Shown here: in pieces, positions 11,920 through 23,900 of the stretch
Layout: every line of letters starts with the position of its first letter
How positions within the stretch are numbered: position 1 is the first letter of the stretch
Program-made: the position numbers and the translations under genes
Source: Isoetes taiwanensis
Lineage: Eukaryota > Streptophyta > Lycopodiopsida > Isoetales > Isoetaceae
Reading direction: 5' to 3'
DNA length: 64,000 nucleotides
Assembly (NCBI GenBank): GCA_021234155.1
Contig: JAJEKV010000126.1
Location: 892,362-956,361 of the forward strand
The notes under the pieces: generated by a model
Told to the model about the DNA's origin: nothing
The model's input: the letters and a program-made list of their open reading frames with translations, nothing else
Database searches by the model: none

Positions 11920-11937
11920 AGTGGTATCGCGAAGTCG
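11920..11937 (+). promoter_or_regulatory. Candidate tRNA primer-binding site
   Basis: The bases immediately after the 5' LTR read AGTGGTATCGCGAAGTCG. The TGGTATC core fits the plant initiator-methionine tRNA primer-binding site (TGGTATCAGAGC), with divergence in the second half. Its position directly next to the LTR end supports the boundary at 11919. Confidence 0.7.
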
Positions 11938-12084
11938 ATCCTCATACCGATCACGGCCCAGCGCTTCAATATTCGCGAAGCACAATACCCAAGAAGCCTT
12001 GTCTAATGCTAGCTACATTGCATCAGTTAGCATTGCCTATGCCTAGCAGTCGGCAAAGAGTATGGCGGGCAAGTGGAATTCTGT

Positions 12085-12700
12085 CTATTGCGTGACGCTT
12101 CCTTCCGGATATTTATCACGCGCAACCCGCGCAACCACCTCCTTTTGCCTAATGGTCCTCCTCCAATAAACTTTCCTCCACCGCCACCTAAAAGCCGAGA
12201 AAATGGTTAGAGCGGACATCGCCGAATCTTTCAAAGGGGAAAAGACAAAGCCTGTCAAGGTTGTCGATTTTATTAGCCGGTGGGAAAAGTTTTTGAGCGA
12301 TGGTGCGCAAATGGCGATGTGGAAAAGGCGCAAGCCATGGACACTGCCAAAAGATCAAGCCCAAGCATGGTGGCAAGGCGTGACGAGAATGTGATCCCGG
12401 GATCAATAATTGGGAAAGTTTCAAAGCGGCATTTGAAGCACATTATTTACCCTCTAACTATCACGATTGAGCTCACGTAGGGAATGGGATCGTCACGAAA
12501 TAGGGGGGGGAGTAGTCGATCCCTACACTTCCAAATTTACTCATCTAGCGGCACTAATAAGGAACTGGATGGGAAGGAGATTCGAGAAAATATGTCGGTG
12601 GATGTAGGGGCCGATATCTATCGCGAAGGAAATGGAAATATTTCACCCTAAAGATGCGGATGAAGCTATAAAACTAGCATCGGTGGATTGGAAAAAATAG
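12085..12700 (+). pseudogene. Decayed Ty3/gypsy gag
   Basis: Three shifting plus-strand frames together resemble the capsid-type retrotransposon gag domain. One frame gives KVVDFISRWEKFLSDGAQM and KDQAQAWWQGVTRM, where QAQAWWQGV is a typical gag core motif. Another gives CANGDVEKAQAMDTAK. Downstream, frames read a PGSI...FKAAFEAHYL-like segment and then YREGNGNISP/FHPKDADEAIKL-like words (about 12610-12670). Several frameshifts prevent a single product. No CCHC knuckle was seen. Confidence 0.7.
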
Positions 12701-13577
12701 ATCCAAAATCTAGGAAATTTGATTTTGGGATGAAGACACTTGAGATCAAGAAGACAAAAAAGTAGTAGCAAAGAGAAGAACTAAGTAAGGAATCTTCCAA
12801 AACTTCAAGAAGTGAGAAATAAGCGGCAATGGTAATGGTTAGAAGGAAGCAAGAAGAGAGAAGTCAAGGTAGACCGCGGAAGGAAACTAAGGAACCAGGG
12901 AGGTTGTTATAGATCACGAGAAAAACATTACCTAAAGGGATTGTCCGTTTGGAGAAGGGGGGATCACAAAAGGTTGAGAGACACCTAAAACCTCAAAGGG
13001 GTGTACAAATGCATGCTATTGAAGGTCCCAAAACCGGGATGATATACGAGACCTCTAAAGGCTGGATGATGATCGGAAGGTGTAAGCTTTCAAGATGAGG
13101 AGGCGAAGGCTAATGCCAAAGAACGGAGGTGGCTCAAATGGAAACTTTGGGGTAAACATAGTAATGCGTTTACATTTCTTAAATGTAAGATTTGATTTGA
13201 TGTTGATTTTTTGTGTGGAATGAAAATTAAACTATTATGTAAGCATGGTGCATTAGATGTAAATTTTGAAGAATGGTAATTGCAGTTGCAGCAATAGGCC
13301 TGACAAAAATTTACATCAGTATCGCGGAGATACAATGATTGGGTATCATAGAGATACTATATCCTGGAGATACAATCAAGTAGTACCGCGAAGGCACAAG
13401 GGTATATCGTTCTGCGGAATGCCTTGCGGATATCCATAGCTTGTTTCTTAAGTTTGTAGAACTAGGGAACCCTTGATGCAATTTGATTAGGGAGCAATCA
13501 CCTTGAGAAGGGATGGACCCATCTCAAGTGCATTCGAGAAAAGATGTGAGACGATCTTCTTTAAGAAGGGATGGAAG

Positions 13578-14484
13578 TGATTTGGAGCATGCTAGGGGAG
13601 TGGTCCGAAAACAAGGGATTAAGCCAATTGGGCATAGAGATACTAATGGTTACAAGAAATGACAAATAAAAGGGACAAGATATTAGGCTATATTCAACTA
13701 TTTTACCAAGTATAGGAGGAATACTTTTATCAAAAAGTATTGTAAAGGGGAATATATGAAATAGCTCATGCAACTATTTTTATTAAAGGGGAAAGCTGGC
13801 GACCCGACCCGAGGGGGTGAGCATGCCTTGTCGGGGAAAAGCCGGATCGATATTAGAAAGAAGTGATCCGGCCTGAGGAATAGAAGCGGAAGAGTCTCCA
13901 CGCCATTGAATCAGGCATCGACAACCCGGTTTAGGTTTGTGGCTTCTAGATCCGACTGCGGGGAGTTCCGAAGTAGCTGGCTGGCAGCCGACCCTCGGCC
14001 CAATCCTAGGCTTTAAATCCGAACTCTGCTAATTCAATCTGGTCCCCATCCGGCGGAGGGCGCCATTTATTTCGTGAACATGGAGATTAGACCCGGTTCA
14101 AAGGTTGCTGCCTCCTCTTGAAGCTTATCGAAGGCATTACATTTGTTTTTTGAAAGATCGGTTGTAAGAGAAGAAGGCTGCGGTCAATCACCTTGTTATT
14201 CCTTGGAAATTACCTTAATTCTGGATTGGTTGGGTGGGCCTGGATGCTCCATAGCTTGGTTGTGGAAACCATCATGAACTCCTCTCACATGGTCTCCTTC
14301 TTACCTTTGCATAAAGCGAACCTATGAGAATATACATAATATCTTGGATAACCTAAGGGAATTCAAGGAACCTTTGTTATTGATCAAAATTTGTTATAAG
14401 ACTCTAAGAATTGATTCTTGTTTCTATCTATTTAACTTTCTTTCAAAGTGGGTAATATCTTGAAGAATTCTTTAAACCATATCA
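13578..14484 (+). repeat. 3' LTR
   Basis: About 907 bp from TGATTTGGAGC, preceded by the purine-rich AAGAAGGGATGGAAG (possible polypurine tract), to the terminal CATATCA. The first 143 bp match the orphan piece at 1778-1920, and the remainder matches the 5' LTR. About 90 bp at 14270-14360 (CTCCTCTCACATGGTCTCC onward) are present only here. Confidence 0.75.
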
Positions 14485-15633
14485 AATTCATTTTGCAAAA
14501 AGATTCTTCCATGCATAGAGCATCAAAAAGATTACGTTTACAAAAAGAATTTTCAAAAAGGGCTCATTTATACCTTTATTTTTTGTTTCTTGGGGGCAGG
14601 TGCTTAAACTTTATGAACTAAAAACAAAAATTCCTATCTACCTTTCCTAGCCTAGATTCTCCCCAGTCAATCTTTCCCCGCCACATGGTACACCGGGCGT
14701 GTGGGGTGTGTGGACCAAATCCCCGTGGGCATAAACACGTCGGTTTAATAGTCATTTGTCGCGATCCCTTATATACCGGTATTCTTTTTCATAAAATGCG
14801 GTATTGGGATATTTGAGAGTTTTTCAAGAACCTAAAAATTTTGTCATGCCAAGATCGACGGTTTAACCAAGATTAACCATTTAATTATTAAGAAATGCCT
14901 TGAATCTGCACTTTACTCAAAATATAATTGAACTAAAGACAAGATTCGACCAGTTTGCCAAACATTTTGGAGCAGACAATTTGAAAGGGGAAAACCCGAC
15001 CTGAGAAGATTTTCGGGGCTTTGGGTGAAGCGATTCGATCGAGATTTCTACGGGAAAGACCCGGTGTGAAGACTTATGCTTGAATCGCCTTCCAAGCATC
15101 GGACATCTATGGATTAGCTAATGTTACCCAGTTGATTACTTGATTTGAAGCCGACTTGCCCAAGACCGCGAGCTTGGGATTACGTTTTAATAGGCGTGTG
15201 ATTCTTGAATGAATTCTTAAAGACAAAAAGAATTTATCGCGATCTAGCCGACAAATTTTGTTTGCTATCTATCCTGATGCTTGGCCCAAACTACGAGCTT
15301 GAGCTTTTCATCTCGCATGTGGCTGGCTTTTATGGTCAATCTGGAAGAAAGGAGGTTGTTTATCTTTAAGGGCCTGAATCTTTGCGGATGAGATTGTTCT
15401 TCGATTGGATTGCAAAATAAATTATTATGGCTTACAATTGTTCTTCTCTTGATCAAAGAGAAGAAATCTTGATCGGCATACTTACCTTGATTCATTCTTT
15501 TTGCATAGGCGGTGGTTGTGCTTTCAGTTGGATCGGTTTGTCCTTTGGGGTTATAATCTGTCTTTGCATTTTATGTTGCTTTGTTTTTAGTTGGTGAATA
15601 AAGCGTAGTCCTTCAAAAAAAAAAAAAAAAAAA
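14485..15633 (+). mobile_element. Probable retroposon 3' end with poly(A) tail
   Basis: AATAAA at 15597-15602 is followed 12 bases later by 19 uninterrupted A residues (15615-15633), after a TTTGTTTTTAGTTGGTGAATAAAG sequence that resembles plant LINE 3' ends. This marks the insertion end of a poly(A) retroposon on the plus strand. The upstream 1 kb shows no readable RT, so the element is either 5'-truncated or strongly decayed, and its left edge is not defined. Confidence 0.55.
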
Positions 15634-17099
15634 TTTATCAACATAACCAATTTGTTATCATTTTTTAACTAGCTATAATATTAGATTAACACCAAATCAA
15701 AATGCAATAGAAAGCTTGATGCTTGAGGGAGTTGATCCTATGTAAAGCGATTGGGTAAACAACAAGACTATACCAAGAAGAGGTTATTATTGCTTTTTAT
15801 TCTTAAGCTTGGAATGGGCTTATTGGCGACATCATAAAGTTTGGATGGATGACTTGGAAGCATAGCAATAGATTCAATCGACACTCTCGTGGGTTCTAAA
15901 AATTCAAATAGTGCAATATGATTGCCTTAACAACACCTTGATCTTGCCAATAAAGAACAAATCACGGATCTCTCAAATAATAAATTAAAGGACATCTTGG
16001 TCTTGCCAAGAAAGAATAAAATTTGGATTTCTACAAATAATAGATTAGCGGAATAAAAGGCAGAGGAGAAGAAAGTGGGATAACATGTTTACCTTTGAGG
16101 CTAATTTCGGGCGACAATAGGGCCGAAAATGGTATCGCAAAGCACTACGGCTCTCATTGTTTACCTCCCAAACCTATATGGTATGCATAAAGCTTGTGAG
16201 CAATCGAGTCTAAATGCCCGATTCTAGAACTCCATTTGAACAAATCTGCTAATTCAATGGTGTAGGCACGCTAATTTGCTACCAAAATGTATTCTTTGTT
16301 CGTCTGAGGGGACAATGGGTTAATCCTTCGTTTCTTCGCTGTTGTAGAGCTCGCCCAATGATGGTTTGATGTGTTAATAGAAGCACATTATGCTTGTGTT
16401 TTTAATTGGGCGTCTTCCGATTTCAATGTTTCATTGGTTCGTTTCCCTCCCTTTTGTTATTTGCAATAAATTTAGGCCCGGCAAAGTGGGGATTGCTTAA
16501 AAAATTACCGACATCTTCTATGCTAGCAAATGCGGTTTGTGTTTTGTTGCCGAGCCAATCTCAGAAAATCAACAATTTTTAATGCCGGAATAGCTTCCGC
16601 CACTTTGCCATGAAGGCGTGTGGTGGCATTTCAAAGCGGAAAATATGCCTTTGCCGGAGTTCCCCAATCTTTGGTTGATCCTCAATGGTGAAGTTTGGCA
16701 AACTCTGAAATGATGTTCCAAAATGAAAAGCGCCGTGGCTCATAACTTTAGTACTTTTAGGGCTTGTCTATCTCCACCTTCCTCCTTTTCTTTAGGGCAT
16801 CTCCATTGGGGTCTTTTACATGAGTTCATGTGCCACATGGCAATCTCAACTTCTGAGATTTGCCATTCCCATTTCTTCTATGGAACTCAAGCGGGGTGAG
16901 ATTGTTAGAGATTCCAAATGAAGCGTAATAAGAAGTTAATGTTGGTATATTTTTTGCTGATTTCTATTCTTGGTTTCTTAAGTTAAGGAGCTAAGTTTGG
17001 AGCTACCATGGCGGGCGATGTGCCTATTTGGAACAACCTTTAGTTGTACAAAAGGGTCTTCCTTTTTCAATACAAAGTGCTTGATTGTGCTCATCACGT
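15634..17099. other. Unassigned DNA with a short tandem duplication
   Basis: No gene is seen. At about 15940-16053 a unit of about 57 bp (CTTGATCTTGCCAATAAAGA, then GGATCTCTCAAATAATA) is present twice, with about a dozen differences. The rest is AT-rich to mixed sequence, possibly the upstream part of the copia element that follows. Confidence 0.5.
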
Positions 17100-18464
17100 A
17101 ATCTCCTTTATGGGGTCAAAGCAGCACCATGAGGCTGGCGACCAGATCTTAGAAGAAAAGAGCAAATGGGAAAAGATTGAGAAACTATCCCATTTGAATG
17201 CCTTCTCTTGGTTCATAAAGGTAGGCAAATTGGCTGCATAAAAGGGCTTTGGCATATTGTCTACGGTGATGAGCCAAAGCCGGCGGTTCAATCTTGAGGC
17301 CTTCTTTAACATCAAGCGCATATAGTAAAGGGAGCAAAGGAATCAAGTACCTCGATGAATCTTGGCAACAAATGAAATGCAGTAGGCCACAGCAAGTGGT
17401 TGCAAAGGAATTTGGGAGGCTAGAAATAAAATGATGAAAGGTATCTAGATGATACCATGATTGCTAAAGTTGCGGTGAACAATACAAAGGATGCTGCTTT
17501 GGAGCGACTCTCAATGATTTTTAGGAAGAAAGCACTTCTCCGGCGGGCAAACCTTTATGATGTGATCTTCACTACAAAGCTGAAAAGAATGTTCTTACTG
17601 CTTGAGGAGGAGTTTATCTTCAAGATAAAAGGCGGCCGCCGGTTGAAGGGAATGGGAGGGAATAGATGATGATCTTCTTGGAAGGGCGTTGTTGATTGGT
17701 CGCCTTCAACACATAACAATGTGAAGAATCTTATAGGCTTATCGAACATTAATGCAACTTGAATGGGCACGCCAATAGATTCACGATGGAAGAGATCAAC
17801 CAAGTTGGCGACAAGAGACAAGCGACAAAGATGAACAAGCCTTGGTTATGAGGCAAGAAGGAGGGAGAACAACATGAAGTGCTTCAATTGCATCGGCAAA
17901 GGACTGGCAAAAGGGGTCGAATCCCGAGCCGGATAAGAGGAAAGGAAACATAAAGCTCTAAGCAAAGGTGAGACTAAGAAGAAGCCCGGAAAGGTCTCAT
18001 GGACACAAAGCAACAAAGAAAAAGTGATTCAGATTGGATGACAGTTCGTCTAGCGAATCATTTTTGTGTCTGTATACGAGCCTTTAACACAAAAAGAAGA
18101 TAATATAAATGGAGTTTTGAAGACACAAAAGCAGGGAGAACATGGATGCAACAAGTAGTGTTCTGCTGTGGCAATTGATGCAACTGACCATGGCGATCTT
18201 GTATAACTTGCTGCATCTATTGGATATTATTTTGGGGAGAGTCGTGTGGTGGATGCATATTGTGCTCTTTAAGTGTCCATGGGTGCAGCTTTGTGTTTCA
18301 TACTTTAATGAATGGCAAGCGGTTGATCCATGGTGCGGCCCTCCGGAGATGTCTGGGCATTTAGCCTTATAGCGGATGTGGCTCAAGAGCAAGTGACCAC
18401 ATGACAAGTCAAAGAGAATTGTTCAAAGACTTCAAGAAAATGCTCAATGGCAGTAAAGTAAAGA

Positions 18465-18920
18465 TTGGGAAGGGCAAACTCCCAATCAAAGGGCAGACAT
18501 CATAATCAGAATCCCCACGAGGAATATACAATTGCAAAATACTCTCTATATTCCAGACTTGGAGGTGAATCGATCTCCATTTCAAAAATGGATGATGCAG
18601 GGTTGTATGTCACCTTTGGAGGAGGACAGTGTCTAATAAAGGACAAGGCCAATGTGATTGTAGATAAAGGGGAAAGAACTGGCTGCCTGTATAAACTCAG
18701 TTGGAGTCAAGAAAAGAAAACGGCTTTAAATGCATCTACAATGGATGCAAACCCGGATATGGCTTGCGAGAGGTTGGGCCATGCCAACTTCAAGTCTATG
18801 GCAGAGATGAGGGAGGAAAACTATGTTTGGAATGCCAAAGATAAAAGTGTTCGGGCATCCGTGAGGGATGTGCTTTTAGGAAATTGGTTGAAAAGCATAT
18901 CCCAAACTAGCAACCCCTAA
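18465..18920 (+). pseudogene. Copia protease end and GAG-pre-integrase domain
   Basis: The 151-codon open frame contains SISKMDDAGLYVTFGGGQCL and GCLYKLSW, the conserved stretch between protease and integrase of copia polyproteins. It continues with ERLGHANFKSMAEM, the H-containing half of the GAG-pre-integrase zinc-binding domain. Just upstream (about 18435-18490), frames read KMLNGSKVKIG and LPIKGQ-like words typical of the protease C-terminal side. The C-x2-C half is not readable in frame at 18850-18880, so a frameshift lies near there. Confidence 0.85.
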
Positions 18921-18924
18921 AGAG

Positions 18925-19700
18925 CAAGCCACCCACTTGGTGGTACACATGGGCGTTTGGGGGCCATCTCGTGTAAGATCCTTAGGAGGATCAAGGTACT
19001 TCTGCTCATTATTGATGATTGCCGCGGCGCAAAAATTGGATTTACTTCATGACATATAAATCTATTTGAGTTGTTCAAGCAAAGGAAAGCAATGGCTGAA
19101 AATTTTTTTGCTGAAAAGAATCAAAAGCGATTATGTAGTGATCAGGGGAGAATTCAACAGGTGATGAGTTTTACGAGTTTTTGACCACCTTTGGTATTGC
19201 TCATGAGGCTTACGTAGCACACAAACATCGTGAGAATGGGATTGTCGAGCATAAAAATAGAATTGTCCTTAAGTGTGCCCATGCCATGCTTACGTCTAAG
19301 AACATTGAGTACAAGTTTTGGGCTGAGGCAACACACACCATGATACATATGATCAATGCGTGTACCCACTAAAGCCTTGAATGGGTGCATTCCGGAAGAA
19401 GCATGAATTTGGACACAAACTTTCTTGTAAAGTGACTTGAAAATTTTTTGGGTGCCTTTGCATATGTCTATTTGTCCAAAAAAGTGAAAGGAAATCTGGT
19501 AAACTTGGTCATAGAGTTGTTCCTTGCATGTTTGTTGGATATGGCAATACCACCAGGGGGTACAAACTCTACATCCCCTCCACTAGAAAAATGATAATTC
19601 GGCGAAGTGTGGTGTTTAATGAGCAAGATTACAGCATAGGGCAGAATCTCAAGCCACCAAAGTCTGATCCCTTAACATTTGACCACACAAATGAAGCTAG
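18925..19700 (+). pseudogene. Copia integrase core, broken
   Basis: Across several frames the DDE integrase is readable. WGPS and LIIDDC near 18960-19020 cover the first Asp region, GEFNR/S-GDEFYEFLTTFGIAHE (19145-19205) the middle, and ENGIVEHKNRIVLKCAHAML (19232-19290) the catalytic-Glu helix. These are followed by YKFWAEATHTMIHMINA and a KLYIPSTRKMI-type C-terminal segment (19560-19600). Stops and frame changes at about 19000, 19100 and 19370 rule out a product. Confidence 0.85.
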
Positions 19701-20639
19701 CTAGCTGTAGTGACTCTGAATCAGAAGTGGATGCAACCATACATGATGTGCCAGTAAGTGAGGCTGAAATTCCATCGAACCCAGTCGGGAGGGATGAAAG
19801 TGATCATGATGAGCACCCTAGCTGCCGGATGAATAGGTGACAGTTGATGAAGCTTTACCTAGAAGATCAGCTAGACGTACAAAGCCCAGCGATAGAATCT
19901 TTGGACTATCTCAGTAGCCAAAAACCCCGTGGATCAGCCTACATAGCTCTCCATATACGCGGCTTTTGTGGATGAACCTACCTCCTACTTCTAGGCAATG
20001 CGATCCACGAACACAAGTAGTGGCGGAAGGCCATGGATGGCGAGTACAACTCTCTCATGGAAAACATGAACCCCACGCTAGAATGAGGCCCACGGTGCTA
20101 CTTGTGTTCACATCGCCCATGAAAAAAGCGAGGCTCAACGCCTCCATTCACATAGGTGCCCACCATCTCCAAATTGAGATATGCAAAATGGATCGAGGAG
20201 CCATGTCGAGCGACTTTGTCGGCACTACGGATAGAAGCCATTGAGGTTGAATATCATAATTTTCAGAGTTGCCGGTGTACAATCGGATCGGACCGCTCAC
20301 GCTCATTTAGTCCGGGCCCGACGAGCTGCTACACATGATATTGAGCGCGGCCGGTGTGATCACTAGGATCATACATTCGGAGATAATGGATATGAGGGGG
20401 CTCGGATATGTCCTTGGACAACCACATAATGTGTACTAGTAAAAGCGTATGCGGCATTGCCCTAAATTTTAGCGCATAAGTTTGGTTTGTGTAATTATGT
20501 GGGCGTTCAACTAAGGCTAAATATATTAATCAAAATCTTCTTTTAAAGATTGCCTTTGTCATAGGTTTGTTAATTGTTGTGTATAAATTGTATAAAGCGG
20601 AGTAATTGTCAATCAAAAATTTCAAACATATATATAGAA

Positions 20640-20876
20640 TAGAATAGGATAGATTTTTTATCGTCCACGGAGACCAATTGGCCTATGGGACCCAAACAAA
20701 AGAAGCGACAAGCGTATTATTACCGGGATTAAAACCCGATGGGTTTTGAGGGAAAACCTTTAGTGTAAAGTATCGTATGCAACACCAATACAATTATATG
20801 GGACAGTTCAATATTGTCGAAAGGACACAATCGAAGTAAGGTGCATCCATAACTTCACGAAGGTATGACCCCAACA
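20640..20876 (-). repeat. Copia-type LTR piece, minus orientation
   Basis: Read on the minus strand it begins TGTTGGGGTCATACCTTCG at 20876, a normal TG LTR start, and runs into GGTTTTCCCTCAAAACCCAT and GGCCAATTGGTCTCCGTGG. The latter half matches 7000-7135 in inverted orientation. It faces the opposite way to the copia coding relic upstream, so it comes from a different insertion. Confidence 0.65.
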
Positions 20877-20879
20877 AAC

Positions 20880-21638
20880 CCATCGAAGTCATTATTCAAT
20901 AACTCATGCAAGCGATCGGCCAGGCACTAGCAATCGAACATACTGCTCTCGGATAAGGGCAAACGCTGGGCAGATCTAGAGGGCCTGACATTCATCCTAA
21001 ATGGCGCACTGGTGGCAACACTGGCAAAGCCTTTCCTCCCGTGCTTCGAGCCCAACATCTGTCTCAATCGCGAAGGCGATATGCACCCATGCGAGATAAA
21101 GAAGCTATAAGTCTGGCTTCTTCATGGGCAAATGGGTGTACAAGGAAATGTGTGGGCCTCTTGTGAGCCTAGGATTGTCTTTGCTAATAGTTGTACCGGC
21201 AATGTGCGTCGAGCATCGCATCCGAGCTTGCGAAGGAAAAGTAGCATCTAGGTACAACTTAAGTGCCTTGTGATCTTTCTCTGTCCGCATTTTGTATGCA
21301 TCTGTTTGCTGTACACCCGGTATGAGAATCGGTGAGCTTGCTTGTCCTTCCCGGGCTTTCGGGGCATTGGGGACCCATCGCCATGGCCAAAACAAAGGTT
21401 GGGCAAGCGTGTATCACCCATAGCGACCACCTTACGGAAGTAAATGATATGGCGTTCGAATGCGGCCCGTTGAAGGGATAGAAAACCGTCTCTGGGGAGT
21501 AGGATCTGGTATGGGAATCGTGGACTTTACCTCAAGGGGCTCGTGCAAAAGGCTTTACGCACCTTTCGAGGTCATTTCAGTGTTGAGGAATATGGCCAGG
21601 ACCCCATATATGCCCATACAAAGGGCCAGAAGCTCGAC
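20880..21638 (-). pseudogene. 3' part of a LINE, after the RT
   Basis: The minus-strand frames carry the C-terminal pattern of plant L1-type ORF2. A segment near 21450-21590 resembles the VRKAFLHE...LEVKSTIPIP linker, and a GAYRLR word lies at about 21066-21090. It is followed by REERLCQCC (about 21002-21040) and a DEC/H-type pattern, which match the cysteine/histidine motif that ends LINE ORF2. It is in the right orientation and order to continue the RT half at 38358-40110, from which the 16.7-kb gypsy insertion separates it. It is full of stops and frame changes. Confidence 0.7.
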
Positions 21639-21643
21639 CAAGG
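21639..21643 (+). repeat. Target-site duplication (left copy), CAAGG
   Basis: CAAGG directly precedes the 5' LTR and is repeated exactly after the 3' LTR at 38353-38357. Five base pairs is the usual length for LTR retrotransposon integration. The pair fixes both element boundaries. Confidence 0.9.
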
Positions 21644-22232
21644 TGTTAGTCCCCGTGCCTCTGATACCGGGACTATTCCTGCTCCTGACCTGCACGGGTC
21701 AAGCTCAAGGATCCTCGAAAAGCCCTCGGGTCAGCCATTAAAGGCTCCTTGGAAAAGACCAAGCGGCCGGACCACGCGATCAAAGCTTTGTGCCCGTCAA
21801 CAAGAGCTCTTTCGGACAAGTAATGACCGAATCACCGCCCAGCTGTCGGCGTCGGCGTGATTCTAGGCACTTCAAGAGGCACCGCCAACATTCACAAATC
21901 GGGGCCTCCTTCCGAATGAGTCGGCACCAGAATCGGTCGAGTGTCTATATTGGGCCCCAAGGCCATTGTACTATATATATGAGTAGAGCTAGCACATGAG
22001 TTTTTAGATGAGTTTTGAGTCTTGTCTCCTTTCGGTTTTCTCTCTATTAGCGAGCTCATGTGCGTTCATCATTGATATCAAGGAAGCTTATCATTTTCCT
22101 CTCATTTGTTTTTTTTTCTTCTTTTTTCTTCTCTTCTTGCAAATCCGTGACATAGTCCCCGGACTCTCTGATTAGATCCACGGGGTCCTCCACAGAGGGC
22201 TGTCTTCGAGTTCAGAACCCGGACCCCAAACA
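21644..22232 (+). repeat. 5' LTR of the 16.7-kb gypsy element
   Basis: Runs from TGTTAGTCCC to CCCCAAACA. A TATA-like TATATATAT (about 21972-21980) lies in a block identical in both LTRs (CCATTGTACTATATATATGA) and could be the LTR promoter. A pyrimidine-rich CTTCTTTTTTCTTCTCTTCT run lies near 22120. Differences from the 3' LTR are mainly small indels. No clear tRNA primer-binding site is recognised after 22232. Confidence 0.95.
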
Positions 22233-22443
22233 GCATGCGCGCTGGTCAGTGCGATTCCATCCTACTTTTTCTTATTAGCCATATCTGTCCGTAATTTCAC
22301 GCCCGAGGAAGAACTCCTTTCTCAGTGACCTCTGGCTTGGGGCGCCATCGTCTTGAAAACTGACCCGGCGACATGTATGGATCTGCTTATGACATAGGGA
22401 GGCCATCTTCGGTCTAGGGCTCGATCGGCGCCACCCACACCTC

Positions 22444-23900
22444 GTGTCTGTCGTCCAGTTCCCCGCCCCAAAGCGTGCAAACATTGCTCACAACCTCGGT
22501 CCCCTCATCACTGCTCGGGGCCTCATCGGGGCTCAACCTTCTCAACGTACTTTCATACCCCGAACATGCCTACATCCATCATTCCCGGGCCATCGCCTCT
22601 TCCTTCACAACCATCATCTCCCGGGGTGGGCACGGCTATCCACCGCGTCTCCTTTGGCGCCTACCGGGAATATCCTTTCCTCACGTTTCCCCTTTGCCCT
22701 TCCTGTTTTTACAACCTTACGGATCTCAAAACCAATGCTCCGGCTACTTGGTTTCTCAACCACAGTCACCCCTTCATCGGGGTCCTTGGGGCACCATGCC
22801 ACATCCAACTCAACCTCAATATCCTCACTATCTTGCGTTTCTGTCGTGACACTTTCCACATCTACCTTTCCGGACTCACGGCCGGCTTATCCCACCTTTG
22901 GCAACCACGAAGGCAAACCGTTAGACCAAAGTGCTTCGGGGCCCATGGAAGAATTTGAGGCTCTAGCTGTCCTAAATGGTCATGCGCCCAACCTCAGCCC
23001 TGAAATTCCACATCTTTTCCACCACCCTGCGTGGCTCTCCTCATCAATGGCTCATGTCCAACAAAAGCCATTGGAAACAAAACTGGTCCGAAATGCAACT
23101 GCTTTTACGTCTCATTATGGAACCACGGATGATGATCAACTTCATCTCAAACAACTCAATGAACTTCAACAAGAGCCCAGATGCCCGGGATTTTGCGGAT
23201 CGACTTCACATTACGCTAAAGAAGCTCAAGGAGTACCCCACGCAGAGCGGTTTTGGGTGCGGTTTCTCCAAGGACTTCCTCGGCTATTGACTCATGGTGA
23301 ATACTGCGTCCCAAGACTTTGGAGGCGGGGCTATCGATCTGTCAATCACTTTCGATCAATGTTTCCTCCCCGTGGCTCTTCAAGAGCTCCGTTCATTCCA
23401 CTGTCATGGTTCCACAAGCGGCTGTTCAGCCTCAACACGCTAATCCACAGTAGCGATCAAATCTGTGCCATATTTGCAAATACCAAGGCCATTTGGCCAA
23501 TGAGTGCAACTCCACCAATGGCCCGCCTCATTGCAGCGATGCAACATGTGCAATCATGCCCCGCGGAAGAGTGCATTACGCACTCATCCCCCACCGTTCG
23601 CAACAAAATGGTTTATCAAGTGCAAACCACACCTCGGCAAACAATCGCACTATCGGCTGACCACCACTTGCGCAACCCACTCAACTCTATCGGACGGGGC
23701 AACCACGGGGATCAACCCGTCCTCCTTTTTGATCCTTCTAAAGCTTCGGTGTTATCTTTGTCAAGAATGGGGTCATACCACCCGCGGCGTGTCCTCAACT
23801 TCCACAAGTTCAGTGCGACTTCGGCACAAATCAGACCACCACCGGTCGCCTCCGCGGCTTACCAACTCACGGATTGCTAATGGCAAACAAGGCGAGACCG
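22444..23900 (+). pseudogene. Gypsy gag, frameshifted
   Basis: The retrotransposon gag domain is spread over three frames. The words FSTTLRGSPHQWLMS (22976 frame), AFTSHYGTTDDDQLHLKQLN (about 23101-23160) and DARDFADRLHITLKKLKEYP (about 23179-23240) are consecutive pieces of one capsid domain in different frames. A complete CCHC zinc knuckle, CHICKYQGHLANEC, is at 23466-23507 in yet another frame. The long 478-codon open frame over the region follows the true frame only in part. The product would package the element's RNA. Confidence 0.85.

Larger units (their letters stand above)
11240..14484 (+). mobile_element. Small non-autonomous Ty3/gypsy element with two LTRs
   Basis: Two direct repeats (11240-11919 and 13578-14484) flank about 1.66 kb. 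The sequence directly after the left repeat reads AGTGGTATCGCGAAG, a diverged form of the initiator-Met primer-binding site (TGGTATC...). The internal region contains only a gag remnant. No protease, RT or integrase motif is present, so the element would depend on a partner for mobility. The left LTR lacks the first 150 bp or so of the right LTR. No target duplication could be confirmed because the left edge is uncertain. Confidence 0.8.
17100..20250 (+). mobile_element. Decayed Ty1/copia element (gag to start of RT)
   Basis: The order gag, protease region, GAG-pre-integrase and integrase, with integrase before RT, identifies Ty1/copia. Around 17878 a KCFNCIGKG word is the front half of a CCHC zinc knuckle. 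18465-18920 holds the GAG-pre-integrase region. 18930-19700 holds integrase. After 19960 an EPTTP...W-like start of the RT linker breaks down. Many frameshifts and stops interrupt it. Its own LTRs were not located. Confidence 0.85.

Noticed and set aside
22444-23880. A 478-codon open frame as one intact gene
   Set aside because: Only parts of it follow the gag frame. The capsid words and the CCHC knuckle at 23466-23507 are in other frames, so the long frame is chance plus frameshifts in C-rich sequence.
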